49,891 nucleotides of DNA from Sphingomonadales bacterium. GTDB lineage: Bacteria > Pseudomonadota > Alphaproteobacteria > Sphingomonadales > Sphingomonadaceae. The notes below the pieces were generated by a model that ran no database searches, had not been told where the DNA came from, and was given only the letters and a program-made list of their open reading frames with translations. Both the position numbers and the translations under genes were made by a program. Of the stretch, positions 13,530 to 21,492 are shown piece by piece. The stretch spans positions 1-49,891 of the forward strand of contig JANXUK010000142.1 of assembly GCA_025356275.1 (NCBI GenBank), written 5' to 3'. Every line of letters starts with the position of its first letter. Position 1 is the stretch's first letter.

Positions 13530-13630
13530 GCCCGGTTACCCGATCGATCTCCATCCACCCCAGACCCATCTATCGTTGCGCGAGGCCGGCGCATCGTCCA
13601 TGACGCGCCCGATGATATGGGAGCCGCGTT

Positions 13631-14074
13631 ATGAAGTTGGAAGACCTGCAATCGCGCATCGGCGAGGTACTCGGCACGTCGGAGTGGATCGAGGTTACTC
13701 AGGCCCAGATCGACGCTTTTGCCGATGCCACCGATGACCACCAGTTCATCCACGTCAACCCGGCGATGGCCGCCGCCACGCCGTTTGGTGGCACGATTGC
13801 GCATGGTTTTCTGACGCTGTCGCTGCTGTCTGCGATGATGGCCAGCGCGGTCGAGCCGCCGGCGGTGATGATGAGCATCAATTACGGCTTCGACAAGATG
13901 CGCTTCGTGACGCCGGTGCGCTCGGGCAAGCGAATTCGCGGCCATTTCAAACTGCTCGAAATGGTGGAGAAACGCCCCGGCCAATGGCAGCAGAAGGTCG
14001 AGGCCACGGTCGAGATCGAGGGTGGGGACAAGCCGGCGCTGATCGCCGAATGGCTGTTTCAGCATTTTGCCTGA
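13631..14074 (+). CDS. MaoC-type (R)-specific enoyl-CoA hydratase
   Basis: A 147-residue single hot-dog-fold protein with the hydratase-2 motif: FADATDDHQFIHVNPAMA holds the catalytic Asp and His, followed by TPFGGTIAHGFLTLSL. Such enzymes hydrate trans-2-enoyl-CoA to (R)-3-hydroxyacyl-CoA and can feed polyhydroxyalkanoate synthesis (PhaJ role). GGGAG about 8 nt before the ATG supports the start. The thiolase gene follows after 88 bp and PHB depolymerase lies nearby, consistent with a fatty-acyl/PHA role. The exact substrate is not evident. Confidence 0.87.
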   Translation: MKLEDLQSRIGEVLGTSEWIEVTQAQIDAFADATDDHQFIHVNPAMAAATPFGGTIAHGFLTLSLLSAMMASAVEPPAVMMSINYGFDKMRFVTPVRSGKRIRGHFKLLEMVEKRPGQWQQKVEATVEIEGGDKPALIAEWLFQHFA

Positions 14075-14131
14075 CACCCGCAATCCCTGACACCCGCAAT
14101 CCCAGACATTCGCAATCCCTGGCCCCCGCAC
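14072..14131 (+). repeat. 16-bp tandem repeat between maoC-like and thiolase genes
   Basis: The unit TGACACCCGCAATCCC occurs at 14072-14087 and 14088-14103. A third copy (14104-14119, AGACATTCGCAATCCC) has three changes and a partial fourth follows. The first unit contains the maoC stop TGA, so duplication added extra stop-bearing units to the 3' end. Confidence 0.85.
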
Positions 14132-14162
14132 CAAAGAAACGGCCCAATCAAGGATAAAAGCC

Positions 14163-15338
14163 ATGCGTGATGCCGTCATCGTCTCTGCCGCCCGCACCCC
14201 CATCGGCCGCGCCTATCGCGGCGCCTTCAACGCCACCCAGCCGCCCAGCCTCGGCGCGCTGGCGCTCTCTGCCGCTGTCGCCCGGGCGGGCGTAGACCCT
14301 GCAGAGGTGGAGGATGTGGTCTGGGGCAGCGCGCTGCAACAGGGCGGGCAGTTTCCTAATATTGCCCGGCTGGTCTCGCTGCGCGCCGGACTGCCGGTCA
14401 CCACGTCGGGGATGAGCATCGACCGGCAATGCGCCTCGGGCCTGATGGCGATCGCCGCGGCCAGCCGCAGCGTGTCCATGGACGGCATCGATGTTATCGC
14501 CGCCGGGGGTCAGGAATCGATCAGCCAGGTCCAGACCAAGGACATGCGCATGGGCTTCGACCCGGCGCTGATCGCGATGCATCAGGCGGTCTATATGCCG
14601 ATGCTGCAAACCGCCGAAGTGGTCGCGGCGCGGTACGGGATCGCGCGTGCCCAGATGGACGCCTATGCGCTGCAATCGCAGCAACGCACCGCCGCTGCGC
14701 AGGCAGCCGGTGCCTTCGATGCCGAGATTGTGCCCGCCAGCGTGACTATGTCGGTCACCGACAAGGCCACCGGCGAGACCTCTAAGCGCGACATCACCAT
14801 CGCAAGGGATGAGGGCAACCGCGCCGATACCAATCTCGCGGGCCTCGAAGCGTTGCAGCCGGTGGTTCCGGGCGGTACCATCACCGCCGGCAACGCCAGC
14901 CAGCTTTCCGATGGCGCTGCCGCTGTGGTGATCATGGAGGCGGGCATGGCGGCCCGGCGCGGTCTGGCTCCCCTTGGGCGGTTCATGGGCATGGCGGTAG
15001 CCGGCACCGAGCCTGACGAAATGGGCATCGGTCCGGTGTTCGCGGTGCCGCGCCTGCTGACGCGATTTGGCCTCAAGATGGATGATATCGGGCTTTGGGA
15101 ACTGAACGAGGCCTTTGCCGTACAAGTGCTATATTGCCGCGACCGGCTGGGCATTCCCGATGCGCTTCTGAACGTCAGCGGCGGCGCGATCTCGATCGGC
15201 CATCCCTATGGCATGACCGGCGCGCGCTGTGCGATGCACGCGCAGATCGAGGGCAAGCGGCGCGGTGCGAAGCATGTGGTCGTCACGATGTGCGTCGGCG
15301 GCGGCATGGGCGCGGCGGGCCTGTTCGAGGTTCTGTAG
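14163..15338 (+). CDS. Acetyl-CoA acyltransferase (thiolase)
   Basis: A 391-residue thiolase with all catalytic features: nucleophile Cys90 in [12 protein letters not shown], the NEAFA motif (ELNEAFAVQ), His347 in [12 protein letters not shown] and the acid/base Cys377 in [10 protein letters not shown]. It catalyses either thiolytic cleavage of 3-ketoacyl-CoA in beta-oxidation or the reverse condensation. AAGGA lies 8 nt before the ATG. The MaoC hydratase is immediately upstream. The stop codon TAG is created by a mobile element: the element begins at its G (15338), and removal restores TAA. Without it the downstream DUF4126 gene would start about 20 bp away. Confidence 0.93.
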   Translation: MRDAVIVSAARTPIGRAYRGAFNATQPPSLGALALSAAVARAGVDPAEVEDVVWGSALQQGGQFPNIARLVSLRAGLPVTTSGMSIDRQCASGLMAIAAASRSVSMDGIDVIAAGGQESISQVQTKDMRMGFDPALIAMHQAVYMPMLQTAEVVAARYGIARAQMDAYALQSQQRTAAAQAAGAFDAEIVPASVTMSVTDKATGETSKRDITIARDEGNRADTNLAGLEALQPVVPGGTITAGNASQLSDGAAAVVIMEAGMAARRGLAPLGRFMGMAVAGTEPDEMGIGPVFAVPRLLTRFGLKMDDIGLWELNEAFAVQVLYCRDRLGIPDALLNVSGGAISIGHPYGMTGARCAMHAQIEGKRRGAKHVVVTMCVGGGMGAAGLFEVL

Positions 15339-15479
15339 GGTGTGTGGTGATTTGGCTCAGGCAGGAGCGAGAATGGCTGATTTGAGCCACCCGGCGCGCA
15401 GCGGGTTTCAGTACGTGAGCACCGGAAGCGCGCAAAGCAGCTGTTCGCAGTCCGGCATCAGCCAAATCACCACACACCC
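15338..15479. mobile_element. 142-bp MITE-like element with 20-bp inverted termini and TA flanks
   Basis: Both ends carry the same perfect 20-bp inverted repeat, GGGTGTGTGGTGATTT plus GGCT, at 15338-15357 and 15460-15479. The dinucleotide TA flanks it at 15336-15337 and 15480-15481. The interior has no coding potential beyond short open frames. TA target duplication with short perfect termini and no transposase fits a non-autonomous element mobilised by an IS630/Tc1-mariner-type transposase. It sits exactly in the thiolase stop codon. The family assignment is inferred. Confidence 0.8.
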
Positions 15480-15500
15480 TAAACCGGGGAAGGGCGTGCT

Positions 15501-16142
15501 ATGAGTGATGCGGGCGCCTTGGCAATGATACCCACACTGGGCATCGTGCCGATCCTTGGCATGGCGGCCAGCGTCAGCTTGCTGTCAGGCTGGCGGCTGT
15601 ATCTGTGCGTGCTGGCCACCGGCATAGCGATGCGGATGGGCGGCATCCCGCTGCCGGAGCATCTGGCCGCGCTCAAGGTTCTGGCCAATCCCTTCGTGCT
15701 TGGCGCCGCAGCACTAGCCGCATTGTGCGAGTTTTTTGCCGACAAGGTGCCGTGGCTGGACAGCGTGTGGGACCTTGTCCACACGCTCATCCGCCCCCTC
15801 GGCGGTGCGCTGCTGGCGCTGGCCATCGTCGATCCGGCGGACCCGGCGACTCAGGCGGTGGTGTTCATTCTTGGCGGCGGCGGCGCGCTGCTGGCGCATA
15901 GCGGCAAGGCGGGCGCGCGTGCGCTGGTCAATGCCAGCCCCGAACCGTTCAGCAATATCGCGGTCTCCACCGCCGAGGATGCGACGACCAGTGGTTTATT
16001 GTACGTCACCTTCGCGCATCCCTTCGCCGCCGCCGGCGTGGCAGCGGGGCTGCTGCTGGTGGCGGGCGGGCTGATCGTGCTGGCGTGGCGGATTTTCGGC
16101 CGGCTGTTCGGACGCCGGCCCAAGCGCGTGACGGAAGCTTAG
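15501..16142 (+). CDS. DUF4126 family membrane protein
   Basis: A 213-residue integral membrane protein with about five hydrophobic segments. The DUF4126 signature is visible as LCEFFADKVPWLDSVWDLVHTLIRPLGGALLA (catalytic role unknown), followed by a glycine-rich helix and NASPEPFSNIAVSTAEDATT. No function is established for the family. GAAGGG about 7 nt upstream supports the ATG. It was probably co-transcribed with the thiolase before the MITE inserted; any promoter in the element would now matter for it. A cluster of palindromic repeats begins at its stop codon. Confidence 0.8.
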   Translation: MSDAGALAMIPTLGIVPILGMAASVSLLSGWRLYLCVLATGIAMRMGGIPLPEHLAALKVLANPFVLGAAALAALCEFFADKVPWLDSVWDLVHTLIRPLGGALLALAIVDPADPATQAVVFILGGGGALLAHSGKAGARALVNASPEPFSNIAVSTAEDATTSGLLYVTFAHPFAAAGVAAGLLLVAGGLIVLAWRIFGRLFGRRPKRVTEA

Positions 16143-16190
16143 AGCATCGTGCCAAAAGTGGGAACCAGTTTTTGGTAATAAACGATGAGA
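16141..16190. repeat. RIME-like hairpin following the DUF4126 gene
   Basis: CATCGT (16145-16150) pairs with ACGATG (16182-16187), and inside it CCAAAA (16152-16157) pairs with TTTTGG (16170-16175). The loop carries GTGGGAACCAG. The core AAAAGTGGGAACCRGTTTTT is shared with a second copy at 41664-41713, and resembles intergenic hairpins widespread in alphaproteobacteria (RIME-type, from memory). Confidence 0.7.
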
Positions 16191-16200
16191 AAACAAAGAC

Positions 16201-16280
16201 TCTAGTGGTTCGTTTCCGACATTTGCATCCCTTTCGGCAAGGGCAGAGGCAAATGTCGCAAAAACATAAGAACCACTAGA
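16201..16280. repeat. CTAG-bounded palindromic repeat, copy A1
   Basis: Nested inverted repeats: TCTAGTGGTTC (16201-16211) with GAACCACTAGA (16270-16280), GACATTTGC (16218-16226) with GCAAATGTC (16249-16257), and CCCTT with AAGGG at the centre. Transcription would give a long hairpin. Shares its outer CTAGTGG and inner GACATTYG stem with copies at 16292, 21355, 41713 and 41802. Confidence 0.85.
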
Positions 16281-16291
16281 TATTATAAGGT

Positions 16292-16374
16292 CTCTAGTGG
16301 ATTTTATGATTTTGACATTCGAAAGCACCCTTTGCCGCAAGCGGGACTCGAATGTCAAAATCAATCTACTAGAG
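16292..16374. repeat. CTAG-bounded palindromic repeat, copy A2
   Basis: CTCTAGT (16292-16298) pairs with ACTAGAG (16368-16374), and the 15-bp arm GATTTTGACATTCGA (16308-16322) is a perfect inverted copy of 16348-16362. The loop contains GCAAGCGGG. It is separated from copy A1 by 11 bp and runs into a further hairpin. Confidence 0.85.
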
Positions 16375-16407
16375 CATGATGCGAGTCTGTTTTATCGCAT
16401 CCTCTAG
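16371..16407. terminator. Hairpin at the end of the phaZ gene
   Basis: GATGCGA (16378-16384) pairs with TCGCATC (16395-16401), flanked by AGAG and TCTAGA. The stem overlaps the phaZ stop region (16404-16406) on the minus strand and lies downstream of DUF4126 on the plus strand, so it could serve as a bidirectional transcript end together with the palindromes beside it. Confidence 0.4.
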
Positions 16408-17690
16408 ACCGCTTTCAGCTTGGGGCGCGTATCTTCGCCCTTGCTCTCGCTCCTGCTGCGATGCGCCGCCACCCATTGCTCCACCACCGGCGCGATCTGG
16501 CGCCGCCATTTGCCGCCGTTGAAGATACCGTAATGCCCGACCTCCAGCGCGAGGAAATAGCGTTTCTCCGCCTCGGGCAGACCGGTCGCCAGCGTCAGCG
16601 CGGCGCGCGTCTGGCCCAGGCCCGAAATATCGTCACGCTCGCCCTCGATGGCCAGCAAGGCGGTATCGGTGATCGTGCCCAGATCAACCGGCACGCCGCG
16701 ATGCACCAGCGTGCCATTGGGTAGTGAGTGCCGCTGAAACACATGCTCGATGGTCTGGAGGTAGAAATCGGCGGTCATGTCGCTGACCGAGCGGTATTCC
16801 TCATAGAACGCCTTGCTGGAATCCGCGCTCTCGTCGTCGCCATCGACTAGGTGGCGGAACATCTGCCAGTGGCTTTCCATATGGCTCTGCAAATTCATCG
16901 ACAGAAAGCCGGCGAGTTGCAGGAACCCCGGATAGACCTTTCGCCCCGCGCCCGGATAATGCAGCGGCACGGTGGCGATGACATTGGACTGAAACCAGCT
17001 GAGCGGGCGTTTCGTCGCCAGGTCATTGACGCTGGTCGGGGCCTCGCGGGTGTCGATTGGCCCGCCCATCATCGTCAGGGTCAGCGGGCGGCAGGGATGC
17101 GAGGACGCGCCCATGATCGCAGTCGCGGCCAGCGCCGGCACCGACGGCTGACACACTGCCAGCATATGTACGCCCCCCCCCTTATTTGACGCGCCGATAT
17201 GTTCCAGAAAACCAATTAGATAATCGATGTAATCATCCAGATCGAAGCGCCCCGCCGCCATCGGCACGGTCTTGGCATCGGCCCAATCGGTGACGTAAAC
17301 CACCGCATTCTCCAGCAAACGCGCCACCGTACCGCGCAGCAGCGTGGCGAAATGCCCGCTCATCGGCGCGACCACCAGCATTATGGGCGCATCATCGGGC
17401 AGGCCGGCATGGCTAAACCGCAGCAGGTTGCCAAACGGGCGGTGCATCACGATCGCCTCGGTTACGCCATATGCGGCGTCGCCCACGGTAACCGCCTCGA
17501 TATCAAAGGCCGGCTTGCCCCGCGCCATTGCTGCGTGCGCGAACACGTCCAGCGCCGAGGCCATCACCGACCCCATCCCGAAATAGCCAATTGGCAGCGC
17601 CGGATTGCCCATCAGCTCCGAGGCGACCGACGCCATCGTGCTCGCCCCGCTAAGTAACGCGCGCTGCATCTCGTGAATCGTGTAGAGCAT
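16404..17690 (-). CDS. phaZ: Intracellular polyhydroxybutyrate depolymerase
   Basis: A 428-residue alpha/beta-hydrolase of the intracellular PHB depolymerase family, which mobilises stored polyester granules. In place of a serine lipase box it has the cysteine nucleophile typical of this family: Cys180 in AVCQPSVPALAA. Asp353 or Asp354 (IEGERDDISGLGQT) and His386 (LEVGHYGIFNGGKW) complete the triad, at spacing matching the Cupriavidus enzyme (Cys183/Asp355/His388, from memory). I chose the ATG at 17690 because AGGA lies about 8 nt upstream and MLYTIHEMQR is the usual family N-terminus; the longer open frame to 18257 is antisense to the ABC transporter. A palindromic site resembling a PhaR box lies 70 bp upstream. 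Confidence 0.92.
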   Translation of the reverse strand: MLYTIHEMQRALLSGASTMASVASELMGNPALPIGYFGMGSVMASALDVFAHAAMARGKPAFDIEAVTVGDAAYGVTEAIVMHRPFGNLLRFSHAGLPDDAPIMLVVAPMSGHFATLLRGTVARLLENAVVYVTDWADAKTVPMAAGRFDLDDYIDYLIGFLEHIGASNKGGGVHMLAVCQPSVPALAATAIMGASSHPCRPLTLTMMGGPIDTREAPTSVNDLATKRPLSWFQSNVIATVPLHYPGAGRKVYPGFLQLAGFLSMNLQSHMESHWQMFRHLVDGDDESADSSKAFYEEYRSVSDMTADFYLQTIEHVFQRHSLPNGTLVHRGVPVDLGTITDTALLAIEGERDDISGLGQTRAALTLATGLPEAEKRYFLALEVGHYGIFNGGKWRRQIAPVVEQWVAAHRSRSESKGEDTRPKLKAV

Positions 17691-17760
17691 GGGGAGTTCC
17701 TGATGCCGGTTGCCGCGCGAGGCGGCTGCGATGCGGTACTGTCTGAACCGATTCGCGCTA

Positions 17761-17775
17761 TGTTGCAATGCGGCA
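17761..17775. promoter_or_regulatory. Candidate PhaR-type operator upstream of phaZ
   Basis: Imperfect palindrome TGTTGCAATGCGGCA (minus strand TGCCGCATTGCAACA) in the phaZ/ABC divergent spacer. PhaR of Rhodobacter-type bacteria is reported to bind CTGC-N3-GCAG-like sites; this site has the GCATTGC core. A closely matching perfect version occurs at 47114-47130. Binding is inferred. Confidence 0.4.
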
Positions 17776-17835
17776 TGATGTAAGCACCCACGTACCGGTT
17801 TCCACGCCGGGTAAAATGATTTAGGCCCCCGGCCC

Positions 17836-19791
17836 ATGACCTCTGCCCCCCTGACCTCTGACCCCATGTCCTCTGCCGGTGCTATTGCCCTCCCTGCTGA
17901 GCCTGCATCGCAAGCCCCCGCTTCGCCAGCCCCCGCTTCGCCAGCCCCCACTTCGCCAGCCTCCGCTTCGCCAGTCGATGGCGCCATCGCTGCGCCCGCC
18001 GCCAGGCCCAGCCGCAGCCCCAGCCCCAGCCGCAGCCTTGGCCCGCTGCGGATGATCTGGGCCGCTGCGGCGGCGTACCCCGGGCGGGTGGCGATGGCAG
18101 CGGTGGCGCTGCTGATCACCGCCGTGGCGACGCTGGCGGTGCCATGGGGCTTTCGCCAGATCATCGACAAGGGCTTTGCGCGCGGCAGCGATCCGGCGCA
18201 GATCGACCATTGGATCCTGACCCTGATGGGGGTGGTGACGGTGCTGGCACTGGGCACGGCGCTGCGGTTTTACAGCGTGTCCTGGCTGGGTGAGCGGGTG
18301 GTCGCCGATATCCGCCTGGCCGTACAGCGCAATCTGCTGCGCCTGTCGCCCAGCTTTTTCGAGGTCAACAGCCCGCGCGAAATCTCCAGCCGGATGACCT
18401 CAGACACCGCTCTGATCGAGCAGGTGGTCGGCACCACCGTCTCGGTCGCGCTTCGCAATGCGATCATGGCGGTGGGCGGGGTCGGCTTCCTGTTCACGCT
18501 GGCGCCGCGTCTGACTTTTGGGTTGGTGATCGGGATTCTACTCGTGGTGCTGCCGATTGTGCTGTTCAGCCGCAAACTGCGCACTGCCTCGCGCACCAGT
18601 CAGGATCGCGTCGCCGAAATCGGTACTCTGGTTGCCGAGGTGCTGGGCGCGGCGCGGATCGTGCAGGCGTTCAATCAGGAAGACCGCGAGGCCGAGCGTT
18701 TCGCCGGCGCGGTGGAGCGCACCTTTGCCGTGGCGCGCCGCCGCATCATGATCCGTGCAGCGATGACCTCGGTGGTGATGTTTCTGGTGTTTGGGTCGCT
18801 GACCCTGCTGATGTGGCGGGGCGCTTTGGGGGTGGCCAGCGGCGCGATCACCGGCGGCACCATCGCGGCATTTGTCGTGACCGGCGGCTTGGTGGCAGGG
18901 GCTTTCGGCTCGCTGACCGAGGTCTATGGCGACCTGGTGCGCGGCGCGGGGGCCGCCAGCCGGCTCAACGAACTGCTCAATGAGCGCCCCAACATCGCGC
19001 CGCCGGCCCGCCCGTTGGCGCTGCCGCTGCCGCCGCGCGGCCAGCTCAGCTTTGCCAATGTCACCTTCCGCTATCCCTCGCGGCCCGAGATCGCGGCGCT
19101 GGCCGATTTCACGCTCAATGTGGAGCCGGGTGAGACGGTGGCGATCGTCGGTCCGTCGGGTGCCGGCAAATCCACGCTGTTCCAACTGGCCGAGCGGTTT
19201 TACGATCCGCAGGCAGGGATGCTTAAGCTCGACGGTGTGCCGCTGACCGCCGCCGACCCTGCCGACATCCGCCGCCGCATCGCGCTGGTGCCGCAGGAGG
19301 GTGTACTGTTTGCCGCCAGCGCGCGCGACAATCTGCGCTATGGTGACTGGGGCGCCAGCGATGAGGCGATCTGGGCCGCCGCCCGTGCCGCCAATGCTGA
19401 GGGGTTTCTCCGCGCGCTGCCCGATGGCCTGGACACGTTTCTGGGCGAGGATGGCGGCCGCCTGTCGGGTGGTCAGCGCCAGCGTATCGCCATTGCCCGC
19501 GCCTTGTTGCGCGACGCGCCGATCCTGCTGCTGGACGAGGCGACATCGGCGCTCGATGCCGAGAGCGAGGCGCTGGTTCAGGAGGCGCTGGTCCGCCTGA
19601 TGTCCACCCGCACCACGCTGGTCATCGCGCACCGCCTTGCCACCGTTCGCGCCGCCGACCGGATCATCGTGATGGATGGCGGGCGCATCGTGGAGCAGGG
19701 CAAGCATGACGTGCTGGCCCGCGCCGGCGGGCTATACGCCCGGCTGGCATCGCTGCAATTCGACGAGGGCCGGCTGAACTCTCCGGCCTGA
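17836..19791 (+). CDS. ABC exporter, fused membrane and ATPase domains (ABCB type)
   Basis: A 651-residue half-transporter. After a disordered N-terminus, six membrane helices span about residues 75-355. The ATPase domain has Walker A GPSGAGKST, the Q-loop VPQEGVLF, signature LSGGQRQR, Walker B ILLLDEATSALD and H-loop IAHR. It should work as a homodimer exporting a lipid, peptide or drug; sphingomonad homologues resemble lipid-flippase-like ABCB transporters, but the substrate is unknown. The start is uncertain: ATG 17836 and ATG 17866 both lack a good ribosome-binding site, and the first 70 residues are low-complexity. uppP follows after 31 bp. Confidence 0.92.
   Translation: MTSAPLTSDPMSSAGAIALPAEPASQAPASPAPASPAPTSPASASPVDGAIAAPAARPSRSPSPSRSLGPLRMIWAAAAAYPGRVAMAAVALLITAVATLAVPWGFRQIIDKGFARGSDPAQIDHWILTLMGVVTVLALGTALRFYSVSWLGERVVADIRLAVQRNLLRLSPSFFEVNSPREISSRMTSDTALIEQVVGTTVSVALRNAIMAVGGVGFLFTLAPRLTFGLVIGILLVVLPIVLFSRKLRTASRTSQDRVAEIGTLVAEVLGAARIVQAFNQEDREAERFAGAVERTFAVARRRIMIRAAMTSVVMFLVFGSLTLLMWRGALGVASGAITGGTIAAFVVTGGLVAGAFGSLTEVYGDLVRGAGAASRLNELLNERPNIAPPARPLALPLPPRGQLSFANVTFRYPSRPEIAALADFTLNVEPGETVAIVGPSGAGKSTLFQLAERFYDPQAGMLKLDGVPLTAADPADIRRRIALVPQEGVLFAASARDNLRYGDWGASDEAIWAAARAANAEGFLRALPDGLDTFLGEDGGRLSGGQRQRIAIARALLRDAPILLLDEATSALDAESEALVQEALVRLMSTRTTLVIAHRLATVRAADRIIVMDGGRIVEQGKHDVLARAGGLYARLASLQFDEGRLNSPA
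17913..17972 (+). repeat. 15-bp tandem repeat in the ABC transporter N-terminus
   Basis: Four units of AGCCCCCGCTTCGCC (17913-17927, 17928-17942, 17943-17957, 17958-17972; the last two with one change each) encode repeated Ala-Ser-Pro-Ala-Pro-like pentads. Lies in the non-conserved tail before the first membrane helix. Confidence 0.85.
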
Positions 19792-19822
19792 TCTGTATTA
19801 CCAACCGAAGGACCAAACCCCC

Positions 19823-20635
19823 ATGTCGCTGCTGATCACCGCCATTCTGCTCGGCATTGTCGAGGGGCTGACCGAGTTTCTGCCGGTCTCATCCACCGGC
19901 CACCTGATCCTCGCCACCAAGATTTTCGGCTATAATGGCGATCAGTGGAATGTGTTCAATATCGTGATCCAGCTCGGCGCGATCCTGGCGGTGGTGGTGC
20001 AGTTCTGGCGGACCTTCGTGGCGGTGCTGATGGGTCTGCTGCGCGGTGAGAAGCTGGCGATCCGCTTCGTCCTCAATGTGGTGGTGGCGTTTATTCCAGC
20101 GGCGGTGCTGGGCGTGCTGCTCAAGAAGCATATCGACGCGATGCTGGGTAATGCGATGGTCGTCGCCTGGGCGCTGCTGATCGGCGGCGTGGCGATTCTG
20201 GTGGTTGAGCGGTTTTCGAAGCAGGGTGATTATGTCGGCGTTGGGCAATTGCCGGTCCACAAGGCACTGGGCGTTGGTTTCATGCAATGTCTGGCGATGA
20301 TCCCGGGGGTCAGCCGCTCAGGCGCGACGATCATGGGCGCGCTGTGCATGGGGATCGAGCGGCGCACGGCGGCCGAATTCAGCTTCTTCCTGGCGGTGCC
20401 GACGATGTGCGGCGCTACCGCGCTGCAATTGTGGGACAATCGGCATGTGCTGGCGGCGGGGACCGGCCCGGTTGGCTTCAAGCTGATCGCGGTGGGCTTT
20501 GTGGTGTCCTTCGTGGTGGCACTGGCGGTGATTAAGGCGTTCATTTCCTACATCAGCGCCAAGGGCTTTGCGCCCTTTGCCTATTACCGCATTCTCGCCG
20601 GGTTCATCGCGATTATGGTGCTGATGCGCACTTAA
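19823..20635 (+). CDS. uppP: Undecaprenyl-diphosphatase (BacA/UppP)
   Basis: A 270-residue, eight-helix membrane enzyme that dephosphorylates undecaprenyl diphosphate, recycling the lipid carrier for peptidoglycan and polysaccharides and giving bacitracin resistance. The two family motifs are present: EGLTEFLPVSSTGH near residues 14-27 and PGVSRSGATI in the second half with the catalytic Ser/Arg. Length matches the family (about 270). GAAGGA precedes the ATG by about 10 nt. It is probably co-transcribed with the ABC exporter, both being envelope functions. Confidence 0.96.
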   Translation: MSLLITAILLGIVEGLTEFLPVSSTGHLILATKIFGYNGDQWNVFNIVIQLGAILAVVVQFWRTFVAVLMGLLRGEKLAIRFVLNVVVAFIPAAVLGVLLKKHIDAMLGNAMVVAWALLIGGVAILVVERFSKQGDYVGVGQLPVHKALGVGFMQCLAMIPGVSRSGATIMGALCMGIERRTAAEFSFFLAVPTMCGATALQLWDNRHVLAAGTGPVGFKLIAVGFVVSFVVALAVIKAFISYISAKGFAPFAYYRILAGFIAIMVLMRT

Positions 20636-20658
20636 TTTGTCGCAGCGAAATTATTTGC

Positions 20659-20685
20659 GGAACTATCGACCCTTGCCTTGCGTAA
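20659..20685 (+). promoter_or_regulatory. Candidate EcfG (general stress sigma) promoter
   Basis: GGAAC (20659-20663), a 17-bp spacer, then CGTAA (20681-20685). The alphaproteobacterial EcfG consensus is GGAAC-N16/17-CGTT, so the -10 has one mismatch. It lies 33 bp upstream of a GlsB-like gene, a family often under general stress control. Confidence 0.45.
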
Positions 20686-20717
20686 CTGATATCCGTGCAA
20701 GTGTAGAGGCGTTGTCG

Positions 20718-20990
20718 ATGAGCCTAATAATTATCATACTGATCGGAGCGTTGATCGGCTGGTCCGCCGCCATCATCGCTCGGTCGGACCGGGCGCATCG
20801 CACCGCCGCCAATATCGGCGCCGGGATTGTAGGCGCGGTGGTGGTGGGCGCGCTGGGCAGCCACCTGTCCTTGCTGGAGGGTGTGACGGCGACCACCGTG
20901 ATCACCGCGATGCTGGGTGCGGTTGCCTTGCTGCTGGTGCTGCATCTGGTGTGGTACAGCCAGGGCGAGGCGTCGCACCGCAAGCGTTGA
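20718..20990 (+). CDS. GlsB/YeaQ/YmgE-like small membrane protein
   Basis: A 90-residue protein with three hydrophobic segments: MSLIIIILIGALIGWSAAII, then a glycine-rich NIGAGIVGAVVVGALG, then VITAMLGAVALLLVLHLV. The layout, with IGW near the start and glycine-rich second helix, fits the transglycosylase-associated (GlsB/YeaQ) family, small stress-induced membrane proteins of unclear function. I chose ATG 20718 because AGAGG lies 8 nt upstream and the longer frame from 20637 adds a polar leader without one. The upstream GGAAC-N17-CGTAA fits general-stress control. Confidence 0.65.
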   Translation: MSLIIIILIGALIGWSAAIIARSDRAHRTAANIGAGIVGAVVVGALGSHLSLLEGVTATTVITAMLGAVALLLVLHLVWYSQGEASHRKR

Positions 20991-21166
20991 GAGCGATCAC
21001 CGGCTTGACTCTGGCCAAAGCTTGCCCCAAGGGCGCCCATCTTGCAGGGCTGCGCAGCGGCGCGGCCTTGCTGTGTTTTTGCCGCCTGTTCGTATCGACT
21101 GCCTTGCGGAAATTCCTTTTGGATATTCGCGGGCGGCACCGGACGGTTCGTATTTAGGGAAGTATC

Positions 21167-21334
21167 ATGGCCAAGCCCGCAACCGTAAAGATCCGGCTGG
21201 TTTCCACCGCCGACACCGGCTTCTTCTATGTCACCAAGAAGAACCCGCGCAACACGACGGAAAAGATGTCTTTCCGCAAATACGATCCGGTCGTGCGCAA
21301 ACATGTCGATTTCAAAGAAGCCAAGATCAAGTAA
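21167..21334 (+). CDS. rpmG: 50S ribosomal protein L33
   Basis: A 55-residue L33 of the cysteine-free type: [20 protein letters not shown] is followed by [20 protein letters not shown] and [15 protein letters not shown]. The YVTKKNPRN and [10 protein letters not shown] segments are diagnostic. AGGGA lies 6 nt before the ATG. The absence of the CxxC pairs means a zinc-independent form. A degraded palindromic repeat begins 20 bp after the stop and may end the transcript. Confidence 0.96.
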   Translation: MAKPATVKIRLVSTADTGFFYVTKKNPRNTTEKMSFRKYDPVVRKHVDFKEAKIK

Positions 21335-21354
21335 GCCGGCGCAGTTCGGGCGGG

Positions 21355-21432
21355 CTGGTGGAGGGATTTTGACATTCGATTCCCACTAGCGGCGAGTGTG
21401 TGTTTGAGTGTCAAAATTACAAAATCCACTTG
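21355..21432. repeat. CTAG-type palindromic repeat, degenerate copy B
   Basis: GGATTTTGACATTCGA (21364-21379) and TTGAGTGTCAAAAT (from 21404) plus AAAATCCACT (21421-21430) match the arms of copies A2 and C1. Its ends are decayed: CTGGTGGA in place of CTAGTGGA and TCCACTTG in place of TCCACTAG. Lies between rpmG and lolA. Confidence 0.65.
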
Positions 21433-21492
21433 AATCAACATAATATCTGGTGATTAACCGCCAGTTCAACCCGTTGATGCGAGGGCCGGGTT

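Noticed and set aside
16141-16407. Repeated palindromes as a CRISPR array
   Set aside because: The units differ in length, lack uniform spacers and are individually palindromic with distinct loops; no cas genes are present.
17691-18257. N-terminal extension of the PHB depolymerase frame
   Set aside because: The extension overlaps the ABC transporter start on the other strand and is low-complexity; MLYTIHEMQR at 17690 has a good ribosome-binding site.
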